Assembly: GCA_013397435.1 (NCBI GenBank)
Contig: VZRG01002385.1
Coordinates: 41,254-105,253 of the forward strand
Length of the DNA stretch: 64,000 nucleotides
Direction: 5' to 3'
Origin: Erythrocercus mccallii
Lineage: Eukaryota; Chordata; Aves; Passeriformes; Dicruridae
In this document: positions 60,926 to 64,000 of the stretch, one piece after another
How the letters are laid out: every line of letters begins with the position of its first letter
Position numbering within the stretch: position 1 is the stretch's first letter
Translations under genes and position numbers: made by a program
Notes under the pieces: generated by a model
Told to the model about the DNA's origin: nothing
Databases searched by the model: none
What the model saw: the letters and a program-made list of their open reading frames with translations, nothing else

Positions 60926-63900
60926 GAAAGATTAAAAAGAGAATAATCATGTTATACAAGACCTGTGAAGCAAATATCTGACATGATTCCACAGGGGGAA
61001 AAATCTAATAATGTTTATTAAGGTATATTTAAAATTATCAGTTCCCTACTTGTGTTCAGAGTCTCTTTTTTACCCAAGAACTATGTACTCTGATAAAGTG
61101 AAGATTGTCAACAAAAAACATGCTTCGCAGTTCTGAACTACCCACTGAGGAAGCTTGCACATCTAAAGTCTAGAGGTAGCAACAACTGCAAGGAGCTCCA
61201 GAAGAATTTTGACCACAGGAACCATGAGCAAGAGGAATGTTTGACCTTGGCTCACCAGATGTTGGCTGGACAAGACACTTGTGCTTTGTAAGATCTCCTC
61301 AACCCTCTTCTTTTGAAAGGTGATCCTTTCAAAGCTTCTAAGAATGGGAAACTGTCCTTGTGAAATGGAAATTAAATAAACTTCAGTGGAGACAATATGA
61401 TAGTGCTAACACAGGAAAAAAGTGGCCCTGCTCTCTCTGTGTCCTGGCTGTCACTGTCCATCCTGGTGGTACCTTGTCCTGCCTACTGAAACATGGGCTT
61501 GTGTTCATGCAAAGAAACAGACTGGGGAAAGTAGATTCGGGTACACCCTTGTCCTCTCCCAGCTCCAGCTGAATCTGCTCCAGTTCACCATTAAGCTAGT
61601 AAAAGTACAGTGAAAGGAAGAGAACAGCACTGGGTGAGAACAAGCAATCAGAAGCAGAGGAAGTGTGGATCTACTGCTTTTATCAATACTGACAACTTAT
61701 GCCAGTTTAAATTATTTATCTGACTACAATCCTGAGATCTTCCAAATAGCTTCTCATTCCAGTTTATATCTTACCACTCCATAATCCTGTCATCACTGTC
61801 TGAAGCTGGTCAAAACACTGCAAGGAGAGAGAGTTTGGAAAAGAGAGTTTCTTTTTCAAAAACTAAGCTCAAGGCTGACTTCATGTATGAAAAGGACTGA
61901 ATACCTGAGGACTACTCCTGCACATTTGGATCACCTCGAAATCCATTTTGTCTCATTGCCCTTGACAATCACTACTGCCTGATTACTAGGCACTGAAAGT
62001 TTAAAGCAAAGAACATCCTGCTGTGAAAATGATTGAAGAGACTAAGGAAACCACAAACCAAAAGCCAAAGTTGAACAAATTGCTCATACTCATTTTGAGA
62101 CCAGCCTGACTTATCTTGAGCACTTCTCTCCCAAGTTATGGAAGCAAAACCATTCCCCCATTTCTCTCTTTTCTTGCATGCCACACACAGTTTCTTATTG
62201 AGCTCTGATAGTGTGCAAACTCCATGAAGGTCTCTCATGGGAAAAACAAGCATTATTCAAGCAGCTCTGGCTCACTCATTTCTGTTCACTAACAGTGTCA
62301 GCAACAAGTGCCAGCTTGAAAGCTTTAGGTCAGGATTTTAAAGCAAATGTCTTTCTGTGCATTAGAGCCCCCATCTTCAGCATGCTTTCATTTTTACATT
62401 ACTATGAAAAGAAAATTCTTATACTTTTAATTTTACTAAATTTATCACAACTTCTTAGCTTCAATTCACTTGGTATTAAAGTAAGTTGGCTTTTGTAATC
62501 GAACTATTTTAGACACATTGATTTTAATAAATATTTTGTTTTAAAAACTTACCATAATCTACCCTATTTTATCATAAATTAATATGCCTTTTAATATTGC
62601 ATTTTTGAGTGTAAGGAGCATAAAGAACCTGATATGACTGAAATAAGAATTTCAGCCACTGTAATAAAAATATTCAATCTGAAAAAGTCTCTTCTTTGAC
62701 CTAGATAAACACTTTTTCCTTCCACACCACTTCTGAACAAAAGCATCCATGACATCCGTGCCCCACACACTCCCCACCCCTGCAGACCTGGCAGTGCTGC
62801 CTGACTTGGAGGTACAGCGGCTGCTGCTGCACCTGCTTTGGACAACACTTCCAGTGCCCTCCCTGAGAGGCAGCTCGCTACTAACAACTTTGTGGGCACT
62901 GGTTTTTGGTGAAACTGATCGTTGGGCCGAGCTTCTGCATTCAGCACCTGCAGTCCTCTTGGTACCTGCACGTTCATTTGCCTCACTGCTGAAAATGATA
63001 GCAGAAAGAACCAGGAATTCCTCCTCGAGGGAGGGCCGGTGCAGCTGGGAGGGCGGCAGGTAATGCAGCTCCCTCCTTGTGCCCAGCAGATCCTCCCCTC
63101 CACGGGAGCGCACACGAGAGGTTTTATGAAGTGACATATGTCTAATTGGCTGAAAGGTAATATTCAAAGGGCCGCCGCTCCTCTCAGGGCTCAGGGACTG
63201 CAGCTGGCAGAGTGTTAAATCAGTGAACAGTTGGGCCCTTTGCTGCGCTGCACCACTGCTGCTGCTGCTGCTGTTCCCGGGGCCGCTGCCCAGTTTGGCT
63301 CATTGAGCTCCCCAGTCAATGGAGAAGGCATCTCTATTGTGCACCTCAAAGCACGCTCACGGCCCCTGAAAGAGAGACAGGCCCCAAACTACTGGGGCAG
63401 ATCGTATGACAGGATTACTTGCTTGTTGTTCCTCTTTCTTTCTTTTTTTTCTTCTTTAAAGGACTTCTATTGGACTACAGGAAGGAATTACGTGAGGGGG
63501 AGACCGTATTACATAGTGACAGCTGGAAAACTGGGGATTGCAGGCTAGTAACGGAGCTGGGTTCCTTCTGTGCCGGCTGGACACCTACCTAAGGCATCTT
63601 TTAATTAATTTGTGCAGCGAGTGATCTCCAGAGTCCAGGCAGCACAGGGCAAATCCTCGTGTGACTGGTATTGGTGGCAGCCCGCCTCCAGCACTGGGCT
63701 GGGGACGGGGTTTTTCACAGAAGCACGCAACACAACAGCTCCTCACTGCCAACCTTAAGAGCACAGAAGTGCAAGCATTTATTGTTCTTACAGGATCCAG
63801 ACATCCAGATTCAGGAAATGTGTTAAAGCTGTGATTAAGCAGAACTCTGAATGCCTGACACTCCAGTCACAGCAGAGATCAGGTTCTTGGCTAGCAAAAA

Positions 63901-64000
63901 TCAGTATTTCTCTAATGGTGTCAATAAACACTTCCCAGCTGATGAACTTCCCTAGCAACCCAGCAGTGCTTCTGTAACTGGCTCTGGTACACCTGCCTGA
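60926..64000. other. Intergenic, no gene recognised
   Basis: No exon was supported. GC content rises at 62.75-63.3 kb, with a (CTG)6 run near 63256-63273. The long overlapping open frames there (up to 174 codons on the minus strand) lack recognisable domains. The stretch around 63120-63230, beside a rise in CpG, could be a regulatory element. Confidence 0.4.

Noticed and set aside
62591..63167. Minus-strand open frames of 174 and 171 codons
   Set aside because: Two overlapping frames of similar length with no recognisable domain; explained by local GC content.
40000..64000. FAM120B 3' exons on the minus strand, expected from gene order
   Set aside because: I could not identify any exon I can tie to FAM120B; may lie outside the window.

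Overview
This window is vertebrate nuclear DNA, almost certainly from a bird. It carries CR1 LINE tails of the avian type, compact spliced genes with GT/AG introns, and CpG islands at gene starts. One LTR resembles elements I associate with songbirds, so a passerine is my best guess; the sequence does not prove it.

Only two protein-coding genes can be supported, lying head to head in the left third. TBP (TATA-binding protein, minus strand, CDS 2311-9719, seven coding exons, 302 aa) and PSMB1 (20S proteasome subunit beta-6, plus strand, CDS 14276-20874, six exons, 240 aa) are both intact at every splice junction and at their stop codons. The same TBP/PSMB1 head-to-head pair is known in mammals. 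Here the interval between the two promoters holds a 240-base assembly gap (11493-11732), a CR1 tail split by a younger retroviral LTR, and a second CR1 tail. A second LTR sits antisense in TBP intron 6. The two genes do not work in one pathway: TBP nucleates transcription pre-initiation complexes, and PSMB1 is a structural subunit of the proteasome core.

From about 20.97 kb to 64 kb I find no intact gene, about 43 kb in all. In other amniotes the next gene on this side is FAM120B, which may lie beyond the window. The stretch holds one clear CpG island without an assigned gene (about 35.57-36.05 kb) and a weaker one (30.35-30.72 kb). It has a 95-100 bp block present twice (24140 and 26297), the first copy next to an AT-repeat palindrome. 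It also has several microsatellites and perfect hairpins, and some candidate conserved non-coding stretches.

The most unusual item is a decayed pseudogene at 60.2-60.9 kb. It carries recognisable pieces of an uncharacterised metazoan protein family that ends in a cysteine-rich CXC-like tail. I found no CRISPR array, operon, tRNA, rRNA or novel intact system.
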